A stretch of DNA of 64,000 nt from Pseudomonadota bacterium (GTDB lineage Bacteria > Pseudomonadota > Gammaproteobacteria > Xanthomonadales > SZUA-38): assembly GCA_039033415.1 (NCBI GenBank), contig JBCCCR010000006.1, positions 178,061 to 242,060 on the forward strand. The letters run 5' to 3'. A program made the translations under genes and the position numbers. The notes under the pieces were generated by a model. That model was not told the DNA's origin, made no database searches, and saw nothing but the letters and a program-made list of their open reading frames with translations. Shown here in pieces: positions 44,899 to 54,001 of this stretch. Positions within the stretch are counted from its first letter, which is position 1. The number at the start of each line of letters is the position of its first letter.

Positions 44899-47568
44899 TT
44901 ATACCGTTACCGGATCGGGCTTAGCCGAATCGATGTCATACTTTTTCTGGGCCGCGTTGAGCGTTCGCTTGGTCACCTTCCCCTCTCGATAGAGCGCGTA
45001 GATGGTCGTGTACGCGATGTGGTTGCGATTGACCTCAAAGAACTCCCGCAGCTTGGGCCGGGTGTCCGACCGACCAAAGCCGTCGGTGCCCAGCACGTGA
45101 TAGCTTCGCGGTACAAATTCGCGGATCTGGTCCGCGTAGGCCCGAACGTAGTCGGTGGCTGCAATCACCGGGCCCTCGGTATCGGCCAGGCAGCTTTCTA
45201 CGTAGCTCTGCTTGGGCTTTGTCGATGGATGCAGCCGGTTGTGGCGCGCCACCGACGCACCTTCACGGCCGAGCTCGTTTAGGCTGGTTGCGCTCCAGAC
45301 GTCACACTCAACGTCGAAATCGGCGGCCAGCATGTCGGCCGCAGCAATTGATTCGCGAAGGATTGTGCCGCTGCCCAGCAGCTGGGCTCTCAGCTCCGCC
45401 TTCCCGCCCTCACGGATCCGGTACAGACCCCGGCGGATGCCCTCCTCGGCCCCTTCGGGCATGGCCGGCTGCGGGTAGTTCTCGTTCATCAGCGTGACGT
45501 AGAAAAACACGTCCTCCTGCTCGGCATACATCCGGCGCATACCCTCGTTGAGGATCACCACCACCTCGTAAGCGAAGGTCGGGTCATAGCTCACGCAGTT
45601 GGGGATAGTGCCCGCCAGAAGGTGACTGTGGCCATCTTCATGCTGCAGTCCCTCGCCGTTGAGCGTGGTACGCCCCGACGTGCCGCCCAGCAGGAAACCG
45701 CGGGCGCGCAGGTCGCCGGCCGCCCAGGCGAGGTCGCCGACGCGCTGAAACCCGAACATCGAGTAGTAGATATAGAAAGGGATCATCTGGATCCCCGTGC
45801 TGGCGTAGGCCGTTGCGGCGGCGATCCACGACGAGATCGCGCCCGCCTCCGTGATGCCTTCTTGCAGGATCTGCCCTTTGACGTCTTCCTTATAAAAGAG
45901 CAACTGATCGGAGTCTTCAGGCTGGTAGAGCTGTCCGACCGACGAGTAAATGCCAAGCTGACGAAACATCCCCTCCATGCCGAAGGTCCGCGCTTCATCG
46001 CAGAGGATCGGCACAATGCGCGGCGCCAGCGTCTTGTCGCGCAGCAGGATCGACAGATAGCGCACAAATGCCATCGTGGTCGACATTTCGCGTTCACCGG
46101 AATCTTTCAGGAGCGCGTCGAACGGCTTCAGATCCGGCACCGGCAGCGGGTCTGATTGGTAATAGTCGCGCCGCGGCAGCGAGCCGCCGAGCGCGGTCCG
46201 GCGTTCGCGCATGTATTTGAGCTCCGGGCTGTCTTCTGCCGGCATGTAGTAGGGCAGCTCCTCCAGCTGTTCGTCAGCGATCGGCACGTTGAAGCGATCC
46301 CGAAATTCGCGAATCGAATCGACGTCCATCTTTTTCTGCTGGTGGGTCGTGTTCTGCGCCTCACCGGCCAGGCCCATGCCGTAGCCTTTGACGGTCTTGG
46401 CAAGAATCACCGTCGGTTGGCCTTGGTGGGCCACGGCAGCCGCGTAGGCAGCGTAGATCTTGTGCGGGTCATGGCCGCCCCGATTGAGCCGCCAGATGTC
46501 CTCATCCGACATGGTCGAGACCATTTCCTTCAGCTCCGGATATTTGCCGAAGAAATTTTCGCGCGTATAGGCGCCGCCGTGGGCTTTGTAGTTCTGATAG
46601 TCGCCGTCCAGCGCCTCCTCCATTCGCTGGCGCAGCAGGCCTTTGGTGTCCTTGGCCAGCAGCGGATCCCAGTAGGATCCCCAGATCACCTTAATAACGT
46701 TCCAGCCCGCACCTCGAAACACCCCCTCCAGCTCCTGGATGATCTTGCCGTTGCCACGCACCGGCCCGTCGAGGCGCTGCAGGTTGCAGTTGATCACAAA
46801 CACCAGGTTGTCGAGCTTTTCCCGACCGGCGAGCGATATGGCTCCGAGCGACTCCGGCTCGTCCATTTCCCCATCGCCGCAGAACACCCACACCTTGCGT
46901 TTTGCCGTGTCCGCCAGCTCCCGGTCGTGCAGATAGCTTAAGAACCGCGCCTGGTAAATCCCCATCAGCGGCCCGAGTCCCATGGACACGGTCGGCAGCT
47001 GCCAGAAGTCGGGCATCAGCCAGGGGTGCGGGTAGGAGGACAAACCGTCGCCATCCACTTCGCGCCGGAAGTTATCCATCTGTGCTGCGCTGATGCGTCC
47101 CTCAAGAAACGCCCGGGCATAAATCCCCGGCGAGCAGTGGCCCTGCATATAAACCAGGTCGCCACCGTGGTCTTCCGTCGGACCATGCCAGAAATGATTG
47201 AAGCCGACGTCGTAAAGGGTTGCGGCGGACGCAAAGCTCGCGATATGCCCACCCAGGCTGCTGTCCGCACGATTCGTTCTGACCACCATCGCCATGGCGT
47301 TCCACCGGATCCAGCAGCGCAGTCGCCACTCCAGCTCCGCGTCACCCGGGCTGCGCTTTTCCAGGTTGGGGGGAATCGTGTTGACGTAGGCCGTGGTGGC
47401 GTCGTACGGCAGGTAACCCCCCGACCGACGTGCCAGGTCCACCATCTGCTCCAGCAAATAATGAGCTCGCTCCGGGCCGTCAGCGTTGATCACGGCCGAC
47501 AGGGCATCCAGCCACTCCTGGGTTTCCTGCGGATCCAGGTCGGTCTGGGGTTGGAGGTCGGATGACAT
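44899..47568 (-). CDS. aceE: Pyruvate dehydrogenase E1, homodimeric type
   Basis: 889 residues. Thiamine diphosphate site GDGEMDEPESLGAISLAG to NLVFVINCNLQRLDG, FNHFWHGPTEDHGGDLVYMQ near the N-terminus and GRTTLNGEGLQHEDGHS (flexible active-site loop) are typical of AceE. ATG 47568 is preferred over 47574: AAGGA ends 6 bases before the former and abuts the latter. First gene of aceE-aceF-retropepsin-lpdA. A 10-bp palindrome lies about 65 bases upstream. Confidence 0.97.
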   Translation of the reverse strand: MSSDLQPQTDLDPQETQEWLDALSAVINADGPERAHYLLEQMVDLARRSGGYLPYDATTAYVNTIPPNLEKRSPGDAELEWRLRCWIRWNAMAMVVRTNRADSSLGGHIASFASAATLYDVGFNHFWHGPTEDHGGDLVYMQGHCSPGIYARAFLEGRISAAQMDNFRREVDGDGLSSYPHPWLMPDFWQLPTVSMGLGPLMGIYQARFLSYLHDRELADTAKRKVWVFCGDGEMDEPESLGAISLAGREKLDNLVFVINCNLQRLDGPVRGNGKIIQELEGVFRGAGWNVIKVIWGSYWDPLLAKDTKGLLRQRMEEALDGDYQNYKAHGGAYTRENFFGKYPELKEMVSTMSDEDIWRLNRGGHDPHKIYAAYAAAVAHQGQPTVILAKTVKGYGMGLAGEAQNTTHQQKKMDVDSIREFRDRFNVPIADEQLEELPYYMPAEDSPELKYMRERRTALGGSLPRRDYYQSDPLPVPDLKPFDALLKDSGEREMSTTMAFVRYLSILLRDKTLAPRIVPILCDEARTFGMEGMFRQLGIYSSVGQLYQPEDSDQLLFYKEDVKGQILQEGITEAGAISSWIAAATAYASTGIQMIPFYIYYSMFGFQRVGDLAWAAGDLRARGFLLGGTSGRTTLNGEGLQHEDGHSHLLAGTIPNCVSYDPTFAYEVVVILNEGMRRMYAEQEDVFFYVTLMNENYPQPAMPEGAEEGIRRGLYRIREGGKAELRAQLLGSGTILRESIAAADMLAADFDVECDVWSATSLNELGREGASVARHNRLHPSTKPKQSYVESCLADTEGPVIAATDYVRAYADQIREFVPRSYHVLGTDGFGRSDTRPKLREFFEVNRNHIAYTTIYALYREGKVTKRTLNAAQKKYDIDSAKPDPVTV

Positions 47569-47631
47569 GGGCATTCCTTCACCGGTGGCGTGGGAACGCT
47601 AGTGTAGAGGCAGTCGGTTAAAAACGCATTA

Positions 47632-47645
47632 CTTAGCTAAGCTAA
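47632..47645. promoter_or_regulatory. Palindrome CTTAGCTAAG upstream of aceE
   Basis: A perfect 10-bp palindrome (47632-47641) continues into a second half GCTAA, in an AT-rich island between aceE and the upstream gene. It may be an operator. No matching -35/-10 pair is evident; the nearest -10-like element is TACACT at 47601-47606 on the minus strand. Confidence 0.3.
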
Positions 47646-47679
47646 ATAAAATAAGCCCTTGTTTCAGCGCCTTCAGGGC
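47644..47679 (-). terminator. Possible terminator of the Tat-exported hydrolase-fold gene
   Basis: On the minus strand GCCCT (47675-47679, including the stop region) can pair with AGGGC (47655-47659), followed by TTATTTTATTT. The loop is 15 bases, so the structure is weak. Confidence 0.35.
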
Positions 47680-48572
47680 GTGCGGTCGAAGGTTTTTCGC
47701 GCCAGCCGGGCCATCAGCTCAGGCTCTGCTTCAAACAGGCCAAAACCCAGTTTCGGCAACAAAACCAGCTCCACCTTAGGCCGCAGGTCGGTCAGTCGTG
47801 GGGTGATGTTTTCAAGATCATCAGCCGGGCTGACTGCCGTGAAGGGAACCTTGATGGCCTTGAGCGCCCCGGCAAGATCATGTCGCATGACGGCCCTGGC
47901 GCCCCACCAGGCCGTATCTCCCGCCTGGATCTTTTCGATAAAGGTGCGCTGGACCGAGCGGTCGCTTTGCCCAGCACCTCGCCACCGGTGTGATCGCTGC
48001 CACTCATCCAGCAGGTGGCTGCCGTTCGAGCTGATGGGTTTGGGCCATGGCTGATCAAAGAAACCCTCGCGTTCGGAGGCGTCAAACAGCGCCAGCCCCA
48101 CCAGCAGCATCGCGTGGATCGACGCGTCTTCTGCTCGCGCGAGTTCCGCGGCGATCGAAGCGCCGGTGTGATAGCCAACCACGTCGAATTCTTCCAGTTC
48201 TTGAGCAGCCGTAAATTCACCCATCGCGCGCGCGTAGTCTTCGATCTCCGGCGCTGCCGCAGGCAGGTCCGACTCTCCGAGTCCTGGCGTGTCGACCGCA
48301 TAGACAGCCCGGTCGACGGCCAGCTCTGCCATGAACTCAATAAACACCTGCGAGGAGTTCGGCGTTTGGTGAAAGCACACCACCGGCCGGCGCCGCTCAG
48401 CGGCAGCGTCCAGCGGACGCGCCAGACGATAATGGAGCTGCCCGTATCCCACGCGCTGAAACCCGCGGCTGACCGTCACCGGCGCGTCGCCGAGACGGCG
48501 TTTTGCAAAAGGTGCTACGGTCACGCTGGCTCCAACCAGGCGCAGCCAATCCCGCCGGCTGAGGACAGGCAT
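47673..48572 (-). CDS. Tat-exported alpha/beta-hydrolase-fold protein lacking the usual triad
   Basis: 299 residues. N-terminal twin-arginine motif SRRDWLRLVGASVTV with a likely cleavage after APFA. Alpha/beta-hydrolase fold with oxyanion stretch CFHQTPNSSQVF, AVDTPGLGESDLP, and a nucleophile elbow reading VVGYHTGASIA: His at the Ser position of GxSxG. The catalytic-His position near the C-terminus reads GFGLFEAEPE, Phe instead of His. So it is likely not a normal serine hydrolase. Upstream of aceE and 3 bases downstream of a two-domain VOC gene on the same strand. Confidence 0.85.
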   Translation of the reverse strand: MPVLSRRDWLRLVGASVTVAPFAKRRLGDAPVTVSRGFQRVGYGQLHYRLARPLDAAAERRRPVVCFHQTPNSSQVFIEFMAELAVDRAVYAVDTPGLGESDLPAAAPEIEDYARAMGEFTAAQELEEFDVVGYHTGASIAAELARAEDASIHAMLLVGLALFDASEREGFFDQPWPKPISSNGSHLLDEWQRSHRWRGAGQSDRSVQRTFIEKIQAGDTAWWGARAVMRHDLAGALKAIKVPFTAVSPADDLENITPRLTDLRPKVELVLLPKLGFGLFEAEPELMARLARKTFDRTP

Positions 48573-48575
48573 TGC

Positions 48576-49520
48576 TCAGCCCTCCCCGACCAGCTGAAGC
48601 AGCATGCCGTTCGGGGCACGCAGCACCGCACTATCGGTCCCGGACCATGGACCCTTCACACCGACTTGCCTGGCCAGCGGCACCACTACGCTGTCAGTCT
48701 TCTCCGCTTCGCGCACCACCGCCTGTAGTCCGTCGACGCGCACGGTCACTCCCAGCAGGCCTCGCACCGGCGGAACCACTGGATCGATGGTCTCATCCCC
48801 CGGCTTGGCCAGTCCGTAGTCGATCATGCCGATATAGGGTGCCTTCAGATTCCAGCCGATGTTTTTTGCCCGGATATGGACCGGCTCGTCGCTACCGATC
48901 ATCTGGCCAAAGTTGGAGTCTTTGACCTCGTACTCGTAGATCACGTCGAAGCCGAGAATCCGACGAAAGTAGGCCGCGCTTTCCTCGAGCGCCAGCGTCG
49001 GTCCCGAAATACTCTGCGGTTCAGACACCGGGCGACCCAGACCGCTGGAGAACCTGTTCACCATAGCCGGAGGCGGCTCGATCATGGCGCAGACCACCTC
49101 GTCCCGCACCCAGGCGTGCGCTTCCCGCACCGGTCCGTCCGGCGAATCATAGCTGGCGATCTCGTCGTTGATGGTCAGCCCATACTCGCGGGCCCGCTCA
49201 AGGGCGGGTTCCAGGTGGGTCACAAAAAAGTCGATCACCTTGGCGGCTCCCGGGACAAGCCCGCGACTGCGGTGACGAATCGTTGCGTCGGACTGCGGCT
49301 CGAACTGAATCAGCTGGACGCCGTAGCTGCTGCCCGGCGTTTGCAGTATCGCCACGCGGGCACCCTCGCCCGTCACGCCCCAGGCGCGCGGCAGCGTCGC
49401 CGAGTCGAGCGGGTATTCGTGCGTCAGCGCGAGCCCAAACACTTCGGTGAAGAGCCCGAGATGCCAATCGAGGTCTGAACTGGAAACCACCGGACCAAAA
49501 ATCTGGTGGCGCTCAGCCAT
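48576..49520 (-). CDS. Two-domain VOC (glyoxalase/dioxygenase-like) protein
   Basis: 314 residues made of two betaalphabetabetabeta-module pairs: N-terminal GPVVSSSDLDWHLGLFTEVFGLALTHEY and C-terminal ALEESAAYFRRILGFDVIYE, each typical of VOC proteins; ending NGMLLQLVGEG. Metal ligands cannot be assigned confidently. Divergent from the ASCH gene and paired with the hydrolase-fold gene downstream. Enzyme activity unknown; the two-domain size resembles extradiol dioxygenases, but the gene is not otherwise in an aromatic pathway. Confidence 0.82.
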   Translation of the reverse strand: MAERHQIFGPVVSSSDLDWHLGLFTEVFGLALTHEYPLDSATLPRAWGVTGEGARVAILQTPGSSYGVQLIQFEPQSDATIRHRSRGLVPGAAKVIDFFVTHLEPALERAREYGLTINDEIASYDSPDGPVREAHAWVRDEVVCAMIEPPPAMVNRFSSGLGRPVSEPQSISGPTLALEESAAYFRRILGFDVIYEYEVKDSNFGQMIGSDEPVHIRAKNIGWNLKAPYIGMIDYGLAKPGDETIDPVVPPVRGLLGVTVRVDGLQAVVREAEKTDSVVVPLARQVGVKGPWSGTDSAVLRAPNGMLLQLVGEG

Positions 49521-49681
49521 GCAACGAAACCCCTGGCGTCAAGCGGCTGGCGAAACCGGTCGGCACCGCCAAACGTCGTTCCTGAATGGAGGAAAACATC
49601 ACCACCGCACTATGCCACAGGCCTCGCAGAATCGCCGCCCTGCGGTATGATCAGCGGTGAATTGAACCGCCTGGATCGGCC

Positions 49682-50167
49682 TTGAACGAACAACCTGTGA
49701 CCCAAGCCATGGAGAACTTTTGGGAGGAGGCCCGACGGCACTGCCCGGAGCTGCCAGACGCCTTCACCTGCCGGCAGATCGGCAGCCAGCCCGCCATCAA
49801 TGCGGCCATCCTGGACGCGATTGCCAGCGGCAACAAAACGGGTACGGTGAGCCTGCCCGAGATCTATCGGCAGCTTGACCGGCCCAGGCCGGCGGTCGGC
49901 GACGGCATCATCTTTCAGGATGCCGAGGGTGCCGCAGCCCGGGCGGTAATGATCACCAACATCGACGACGTTCCCTACGGAGAGATTACGGAACAGCACA
50001 CGAGCCTGGACGGACCCCGCGTCCGAGCGCTGGACGCCTGGCAAGCAACCCACAAAGGCTGGTTTGACAGCGTGCTGGCACCCTACGACCAGCGCTGTGA
50101 CGACGACACGATCATCGCCTTCGAGACGTTTCGCGTGTGCTACCCGCCGCTGGCGCAAGACCGTTGA
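49682..50167 (+). CDS. ASCH domain protein
   Basis: 161 residues with ASCH (PUA-like) features: AILDAIASGNKTGTVSLPEI (GxKTxT motif), VGDGIIFQDAEGAAARAVMI, the THKGWFDSV stretch and ending IIAFETFRVCYP. ASCH proteins bind RNA or modified nucleosides; the E. coli homologue YqfB hydrolyses N4-acetylcytidine, though that is a shorter protein. The start is uncertain: TTG 49682, GTG 49697 or ATG 49709. Its stop overlaps the next gene's start (TGATG). Confidence 0.8.
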   Translation: MNEQPVTQAMENFWEEARRHCPELPDAFTCRQIGSQPAINAAILDAIASGNKTGTVSLPEIYRQLDRPRPAVGDGIIFQDAEGAAARAVMITNIDDVPYGEITEQHTSLDGPRVRALDAWQATHKGWFDSVLAPYDQRCDDDTIIAFETFRVCYPPLAQDR

Positions 50168-50613
50168 TGGATACGGCTGAGTCGACCATCGAGGCATACC
50201 GAGAGGCCTGGAACGCCATGAACTTCTCGGCGCTGCTCCGGCTCTGGGACCACAGCGAGGCCGAGATCTATTACCTGGCAGAAGAGTTCGAAAAGCCGAT
50301 GGTGAGCCTCGATGAGGTCTCCAAGTATTTTGACCTCACCACCGCCGCCGTCGAGTCGGTGCAGCTTTGGGTCGACGGCCTGAACCTGAAGCCGCTGGCC
50401 GACGACCTTCAGGTTGCGACGTTCGACATGCACGTCGACGCCAGCCTGACCGGTTCAGCCGCCCGCGGCGTGAGGCCTCTGGGCATCGACGTGCGCGTCA
50501 GCTCGATACTCCGGCAGCGTGAGGGTCAGTGGCGCTTTATTCACTACGTGGAGGCCCCGCTGGGCGCGCTGCCTTTTGTGCGTCGAGCCTACCAGGCCAA
50601 CACCCGCGGCTGA
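50167..50613 (+). CDS. NTF2/SnoaL-like protein
   Basis: 148 residues from ATG 50167. Begins TIEAYREAWNAMNFSALLRLWDHS, the usual first helix of NTF2-like proteins, and ends with strands VRVSSILRQREGQWRFIHYVEAPLG. Such small cone folds serve as enzymes (isomerases, cyclases) or binding modules; function unassigned. Coupled to the ASCH gene by the overlapping TGATG. Confidence 0.8.
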   Translation: MDTAESTIEAYREAWNAMNFSALLRLWDHSEAEIYYLAEEFEKPMVSLDEVSKYFDLTTAAVESVQLWVDGLNLKPLADDLQVATFDMHVDASLTGSAARGVRPLGIDVRVSSILRQREGQWRFIHYVEAPLGALPFVRRAYQANTRG

Positions 50614-50659
50614 GGGCGGCGCCCCGCACCGTGAGCCAAAGATCCCGGCTTCAGGGACA

Positions 50660-51460
50660 TCAGTTGGCCGCCCTGACCCCGGTACTTTTCTTCGGGCTGG
50701 CGCCCTTACGCAGGTAAAACTCAAACGCCTGATCGCGCCGACCCTGGAGATACGGAACGATATAGAGTGCCGCCATACCCTCGAGGTAGCGGGCGTGGCG
50801 AATGGGCCCGACGTCCACCGTCTCAAACCCGAGCTTCTCAACAAGCTCCGACACCTGCTCCTTTGCCTCAACGCTGTCTCCGGCCAGTGGCACCGACACC
50901 GAACCACCGGCAGCGGCCGGGTTGGCCATCACGTGAAAGCCTACGGTGTTAAAGGCTTTGACCACCTGGCAATCCGGCAACGCCTCCTGGATCGCTTCGC
51001 CGGCTGACCGATCGGTGGCCATCGCCATCAGGCCATCTTCGGTCGGAACCAGCGCGTTGCTGACGTCGATAATGATCTTTCCCGACAGGCCGCTTAGTTC
51101 ACCGAGCACCGCCTCCATCGCCCGGAAGGGTGTCGCGATCACCACCACATCCGCCTGGGCCGCCGCTTCAGCGGTCGTCGCCGCTGACGCGTCGCCGCCG
51201 GTTTTCTCCACCAACGACTGCACGTCCTCCCGCTGCGGATCCCGAGATCCATATACCACCCGCATGCCGAGTTCGGCGAAACGGGGCCCCAGCGCGTTTC
51301 CGACGCGCCCTGTACCCAGCACTGCAATCACGCGATTCTCCTCTGCCCTGACCGGGCCGGTTGTGAAACAAGCCGCCGCCGCGGCGACCAGCAGCAGCGC
51401 GGTGGTAAGCCAACGGCCAGCCGCGACGGCCGGTGTTGAGATGTTGTTATCAACCATCAT
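50660..51460 (-). CDS. Exported NpdG-like NAD(P)-binding oxidoreductase
   Basis: 266 residues, with a clear N-terminal signal or anchor (about 16-39, ending GPVRAEEN) preceding a F420-dependent NADP reductase-type Rossmann domain: [60 protein letters not shown]. This family is normally cytosolic, so an exported or membrane-tethered version is unusual. Overlaps the exported VOC gene by 11 bases. Cofactor might be NADP alone; there is no sign of F420 synthesis here. Confidence 0.85.
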   Translation of the reverse strand: MMVDNNISTPAVAAGRWLTTALLLVAAAAACFTTGPVRAEENRVIAVLGTGRVGNALGPRFAELGMRVVYGSRDPQREDVQSLVEKTGGDASAATTAEAAAQADVVVIATPFRAMEAVLGELSGLSGKIIIDVSNALVPTEDGLMAMATDRSAGEAIQEALPDCQVVKAFNTVGFHVMANPAAAGGSVSVPLAGDSVEAKEQVSELVEKLGFETVDVGPIRHARYLEGMAALYIVPYLQGRRDQAFEFYLRKGASPKKSTGVRAAN

Positions 51461-52517
51461 GATTCTCCAGCCCAGCGTCAGCGGATTGTGTTAACAGTTC
51501 AAAAAACTCCAGCCAGACGCCGCCCGGCCCGCGGACGGCCAACACCCTGGCGGTCCCGTAGGGCTTAAGCTCAATGGTCGCCGGCGCGGCAATCACCTCG
51601 ATACCCTTCCGCCGAACGTGGTCGTAGAAAGCGGTGAGATCGGCGACCGGAAAGCGCAGCATGACGATCCCCAGGTTTGGCGGGCTGGCCCGATCCGCCC
51701 AGTCGGCGCCGGTCAGCCCGTCAAACTGCAGCAGCTCAACCGAACCCTCGTTTTTGCCCTGAGGGTGGACAATGCTGACGATCCGCGGCACCTCCGCGGT
51801 AACGTTATGAGGCATACCGAGCACGTTGGGCCCCGGCGCCTTGCTGGCTCCGTGATGTTCCAGGTAAGACGTGAAGCCAAGCTTATTCATGTAGAAGTCC
51901 CGGGCCTGCTCGATGTCGGGAACAATCTGGGTTGCGTTGAAGATCCGACTCATCTGCTGCAGCTGAGGCCAGCCCTCCAGGGGCGGCTCGATCCGCTCGA
52001 TCAGCGCCATAACCACCCCATCAGGTCCGCGCGCCAGCCACTCCTTAACCACAAACGGCCCGAAGCTGAACTGGACCGGATCGCTGGAGGCCTGCCAGTT
52101 GCGCGCCTGAAATTCGTTGAACTTCTGATCCATGCTCAGCACGCGTGCGTTGACGTCAAACCAGCCGCCCGTGTCCCAGGACTGCGCGTTGGAGCGGATC
52201 TGCTGCTGAGGAACGCCCGAAAACTTCACCAGCCGCACATAGCCGCGCGGCGTGCCCGGATTGCCCAGCACCAGCTGGTGGCCAGACGCGTCGCCGCCGA
52301 GCCCCCAAGCCCGGAGCTGCGCGTCGCTGAGCGGGCCCTCCGCCTTGACCTGCCAGCCCGCAACGTTTTCAAAAAACTCGCGATAGCCTTCGAGGGAAGA
52401 AACGCTGAATACCGCTTCCTGGTAGCCGCCGGTGACCAGTGACGCAGCCTGTGTCTCTGGCTGAGACCCCGCAAGGCGCGGCACACACAGCAGAACGATC
52501 AGTAAAAGGCGAGTCAT
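51450..52517 (-). CDS. Exported two-domain VOC protein
   Basis: 355 residues from ATG 52517 (GAGG 6 bases upstream; 117 upstream codons rejected). Signal peptide [20 protein letters not shown], then two VOC modules: [20 protein letters not shown] with [10 protein letters not shown], and [18 protein letters not shown] with [20 protein letters not shown], ending [12 protein letters not shown]. Secreted VOC enzymes are rare, and it is coupled to an exported reductase. Divergent from the second hydrolase-fold gene. Confidence 0.85.
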   Translation of the reverse strand: MTRLLLIVLLCVPRLAGSQPETQAASLVTGGYQEAVFSVSSLEGYREFFENVAGWQVKAEGPLSDAQLRAWGLGGDASGHQLVLGNPGTPRGYVRLVKFSGVPQQQIRSNAQSWDTGGWFDVNARVLSMDQKFNEFQARNWQASSDPVQFSFGPFVVKEWLARGPDGVVMALIERIEPPLEGWPQLQQMSRIFNATQIVPDIEQARDFYMNKLGFTSYLEHHGASKAPGPNVLGMPHNVTAEVPRIVSIVHPQGKNEGSVELLQFDGLTGADWADRASPPNLGIVMLRFPVADLTAFYDHVRRKGIEVIAAPATIELKPYGTARVLAVRGPGGVWLEFFELLTQSADAGLENHDG

Positions 52518-52646
52518 GAGCAACCTCGAGGGCGGCGACGGGCGGCACACCGGCTCGCGGTTTGCCTGACTTTTGCAGGTTACAGCGTCTTGCGCGGGGC
52601 CGACCGAATAATGACATAATGATATAACAAAATAACGTTTGCAGCG

Positions 52647-53495
52647 ATGGCCAACCTGTCTAACCAGCCCCCTTATCCGCAGCTTCGGCGGCAGTTTGTC
52701 GACGGACAGTATGGCCAGCTGCACACACGCATCTGCGAGCCGGGGGATGCCGCGGCAGCGCCCGTGGTTTGCCTGCACATGAGCCCCAAGTCCGGCCGAC
52801 TCTTCGCTGACGTAATGCCGCACCTGGCTGCCGACCGGATGGTGCTGGCGCCTGACTATCCCGGGCACGGGGAGTCCGACCTGCCGCCGGCGGAGCCTGA
52901 AGTGCGGATCGAAGACTTCGCCGCCGACGTCTGGCGGGTCGTCGACCAGCTAGCGAAGGCGCCGGTCCATTTTGTCGGGCACCACACCGGGTCCATGGTG
53001 GCCGTGGAGGCTGCGTCCCGGCGTCCTGCTGACGTCCTGAGCGTGACCTGCATTGGCGCGCCGGTATTCACCGACGAAGATCTGGAGCGGCTGCACCGCA
53101 CCTATGCGCCGATCCCCATCGACGAGGCGGGGACCCGCTTCCGAATCATGTGGGAACGTGTGCTGCACCATCGTGGTCCGGGCATGACGCTGCAGATGGC
53201 CGCCACGTCCATGGCCGAGAATCTGCGAGCCGGGGACCACTATGAATGGGGCCATCGGGCGGCGTTCGCCTACGGCGCCACCTATCGGCACAAGCTTGCT
53301 GAGCTTCGCCACCCGGTGCGGGTCATGAACCCGGCGGACGACTGCTTTGAGCAATCCAAGCGTGCCGATGCGCTGCTGATGAATGGCCAGCGCAACGACT
53401 ACCCCGCCTGGGGCCACGGCTTTCTCAGCGCCTATGCGGCCGAAGCCAGCCGGGAACTTTTGAGTTTTATTCACGAGGTCGAGCGCAGCGCCTGA
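52647..53495 (+). CDS. Alpha/beta-hydrolase-fold protein with GHHTG elbow
   Basis: 282 residues: oxyanion region VVCLHMSPKSGRLFADVM, APDYPGHGESDLPP, and the elbow VHFVGHHTGSMVAVEAAS with His where the nucleophile Ser should be. A C-terminal His is kept in GHGFLSAYAAE. Related to the protein at 47.7 kb: same layout, same GxHTG elbow. Cytosolic. Starts the hydrolase-VOC-MFS operon-like block (gaps 50 and 6 bases). It could bind rather than hydrolyse a substrate, or use another nucleophile. Confidence 0.87.
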   Translation: MANLSNQPPYPQLRRQFVDGQYGQLHTRICEPGDAAAAPVVCLHMSPKSGRLFADVMPHLAADRMVLAPDYPGHGESDLPPAEPEVRIEDFAADVWRVVDQLAKAPVHFVGHHTGSMVAVEAASRRPADVLSVTCIGAPVFTDEDLERLHRTYAPIPIDEAGTRFRIMWERVLHHRGPGMTLQMAATSMAENLRAGDHYEWGHRAAFAYGATYRHKLAELRHPVRVMNPADDCFEQSKRADALLMNGQRNDYPAWGHGFLSAYAAEASRELLSFIHEVERSA

Positions 53496-53545
53496 CCTTT
53501 TCGTTAACATGGGTAGCGCCGCCGCTGCCACCTTCAGGATGAACC

Positions 53546-53995
53546 ATGGCTGACAAACCTTATCTGCGATTCCAACGAGCCAACTATCTCGTCAAGGACA
53601 TTGACCGCGCGCTCGCGTTGTACCGCGACGTGCTGGGTTTTGAGGTGGCCTTCACCAAAGACTCACCGGACGATTCCTACTCCTACTCGGTCTTCGAAAT
53701 CGATCGCAGCAATCAGATGCGCTTTTGTGTGCTGAGCACCGAAAGTCAGGTCCGAGTTATGGCGCTGACGGAGGTGCCGGGAGACATGCTGCCCGTGCCG
53801 TTCCCGAGACGCAGCGCCATAGTCCTGGAGGTAGGCGACGTCGAAGCGGTGTGTGCCGGGGCGGAGGCGCTAGGATGCCACGTCTACGATGAGGAGGAGC
53901 TTCACACCCACGATGGCCGGGTCGGCCAGGAGGTGGGTATTGTGGATCTTGATGGCAACCTGGTGGTGATCTATAAGATCCCCGCGGCGGGCTGA
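53546..53995 (+). CDS. Single-domain VOC protein
   Basis: 149 residues, glyoxalase/bleomycin-resistance fold: FQRANYLVKDIDRALALYRD at the start, SAIVLEVGDVEAVCAGAEAL and VGIVDLDGNLVVIYKIP at the end, where the acidic metal ligand would sit. AGGAT lies 5 bases before the ATG. Six bases before the MFS transporter gene, almost certainly co-transcribed. Confidence 0.88.
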   Translation: MADKPYLRFQRANYLVKDIDRALALYRDVLGFEVAFTKDSPDDSYSYSVFEIDRSNQMRFCVLSTESQVRVMALTEVPGDMLPVPFPRRSAIVLEVGDVEAVCAGAEALGCHVYDEEELHTHDGRVGQEVGIVDLDGNLVVIYKIPAAG

Positions 53996-54001
53996 CCGAC
54001 G

